Shown piece by piece: positions 21,310-21,660 of a DNA stretch of 21,660 bases (its first letter is position 1; the number at the start of each line of letters is the position of its first letter). This DNA comes from a virus. The notes beneath the pieces are model-generated. The model did no database searches. It was given only the letters and a program-made list of their open reading frames with translations, and was not told the origin of the DNA. The stretch covers positions 1 to 21,660 of IMG/VR virus record IMGVR_UViG_3300034020_001379; one strand, written 5' to 3'. The translations under genes were made by a program, and so were the position numbers.

Positions 21310-21531
21310 GTGGCCGCTTGGCACTCGGTCGCCACCGCTACAGGAGTTGCCAACCACAACCGACCGCCTCTAAACCCGCGCCAGCAAAGGAAATGGCCTC
21401 GAGAACGCTCGCGTGGCCACCAGAGAAAACGGAGAACAGAGAGGCGTCGGTGGGGGCAAAAACGCCGACTTCGCAGGGGTGGCGCTCGCGAGGCCAGGCC
21501 CGAAAACCGCGCCAACACTGGGGGAACGGGC
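21310..21531. other. Gene-free junction region with short repeats (candidate attachment region)
   Basis: No credible gene is seen between the recombinase-operon terminator and the tmRNA terminator. TGGCCTCG at 21394-21401 and CGAGGCCA at 21489-21496 form an inverted pair. CGCTCGCG occurs near both. An imperfect symmetrical stretch, TGGCC...TGGCCA, lies at 21394-21419. The element/host boundary probably lies in this stretch, but the exact core cannot be set without the other end or an empty site. Confidence 0.4.
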
Positions 21532-21562
21532 AAAAAAAATCCCAACCGATGAGGGTTGGGAT
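21532..21562 (-). terminator. Intrinsic terminator of the tmRNA gene
   Basis: On the minus strand ATCCCAACC-CTCATC-GGTTGGGAT forms a perfect 9-bp stem, followed by a run of eight T. It begins ten bases after the CCA end of tmRNA. The opposite strand also has TTTT after the stem, so it may work both ways. Confidence 0.92.
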
Positions 21563-21571
21563 TTTGGGTAT

Positions 21572-21660
21572 TGGTGGAGCCGGCGGGAATCGAACCCGCG
21601 TCCGCAAGACTTCCATGAACAGTTCTACATGCTTAGTCGGTTAATTTGGATCTCGTTGTC
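21572..21660 (-). ncRNA. ssrA: tmRNA (ssrA), 3' part only
   Basis: The minus strand reads towards CGGACGCGGGTTCGATTCC and CCGCCGGCTCCACCA. This is the T-arm, acceptor stem and encoded CCA of the tRNA-like domain, ending at 21572. Upstream of it GACTAAGCATGTAG is the conserved segment found before the tRNA-like end of bacterial tmRNAs. The form of this 3' region resembles betaproteobacterial tmRNAs. The tag-coding part and the 5' end lie outside the window. tmRNA rescues stalled ribosomes together with SmpB. Its intact end and terminator indicate that the insertion has not destroyed the gene. Confidence 0.96.

Noticed and set aside
1-21660. CRISPR array or tRNA genes
   Set aside because: No regularly spaced repeats were seen, and apart from the tmRNA tRNA-like end no tRNA cloverleaf was recognised.

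Overview
The window reads as the right-hand part of a prophage or phage-derived island in a high-GC betaproteobacterium, probably Burkholderiales-like. The right edge holds the 3' end of a host tmRNA gene (ssrA, minus strand). Its T-arm and CCA end are clear and its own intrinsic terminator is intact. The left edge is cut inside a lambda-gpA-type terminase large subunit, so the structural genes presumably lie beyond the window on the left.

Layout from left to right. (1) 1-1657, minus: packaging genes, partial TerL and TerS. (2) 1753-3500, plus: an isolated block of small accessory genes of the DUF6900 and DUF3489 type plus two unknowns, opposed to its neighbours. (3) 3464-6138, minus: two tandem ParB-domain DNA methyltransferases. 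(4) 6139-6483: a gap with a minus-strand terminator and repeated GGTAACC boxes. (5) 6484-14574, minus: a compact early/replication operon. In transcription order it encodes a small HTH protein, an unknown 160-aa protein, a Sak4/RecA-like ATPase, a DUF669-like probable ssDNA-binding protein, a P63C protein, a DUF6511 zinc protein, a PD-(D/E)XK nuclease with four cysteines like Cas4/AddB, a second HTH protein, a TOPRIM/SF3 primase-helicase, a RuvC-like resolvase, a small unknown and a DUF6362 HTH protein. (6) 14660-18226, minus: an XRE regulator and an ImmA/IrrE protease with a good promoter and operator-like repeats, then a terminator, then two unrecognised proteins (474 and 312 aa). (7) 18407-21264, plus: a 63-aa protein, DUF2924, a serine recombinase and two paralogous HTH proteins, ending in a terminator. 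(8) 21310-21571: no gene; the likely element/host junction next to tmRNA.

Functionally, segment 7 should integrate and excise the element. XRE/ImmA is the only visible candidate for a lysogeny switch. Segment 5 replicates and recombines DNA, the methyltransferases probably protect it, and the terminase packages it.

The most unusual signal is a short element found four times, three in the plus-strand cargo block and one before the recombinase operon. It combines a CTTGGCTTC arm (usually with an upstream complementary arm), a near-invariant GAACAGCGCGTTCAT and a Shine-Dalgarno site. Read in one frame it encodes LGF-x-x-(E/D)QRV. In three copies this frame ends in a stop codon that overlaps the start of the next gene (TAATG, ATGA, TGATG). 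In the fourth it runs straight into the next gene. It could be a translationally coupled mini-ORF, an RNA leader or a recombination linker. The second candidate system is the XRE / ImmA / 474-aa / 312-aa cassette.
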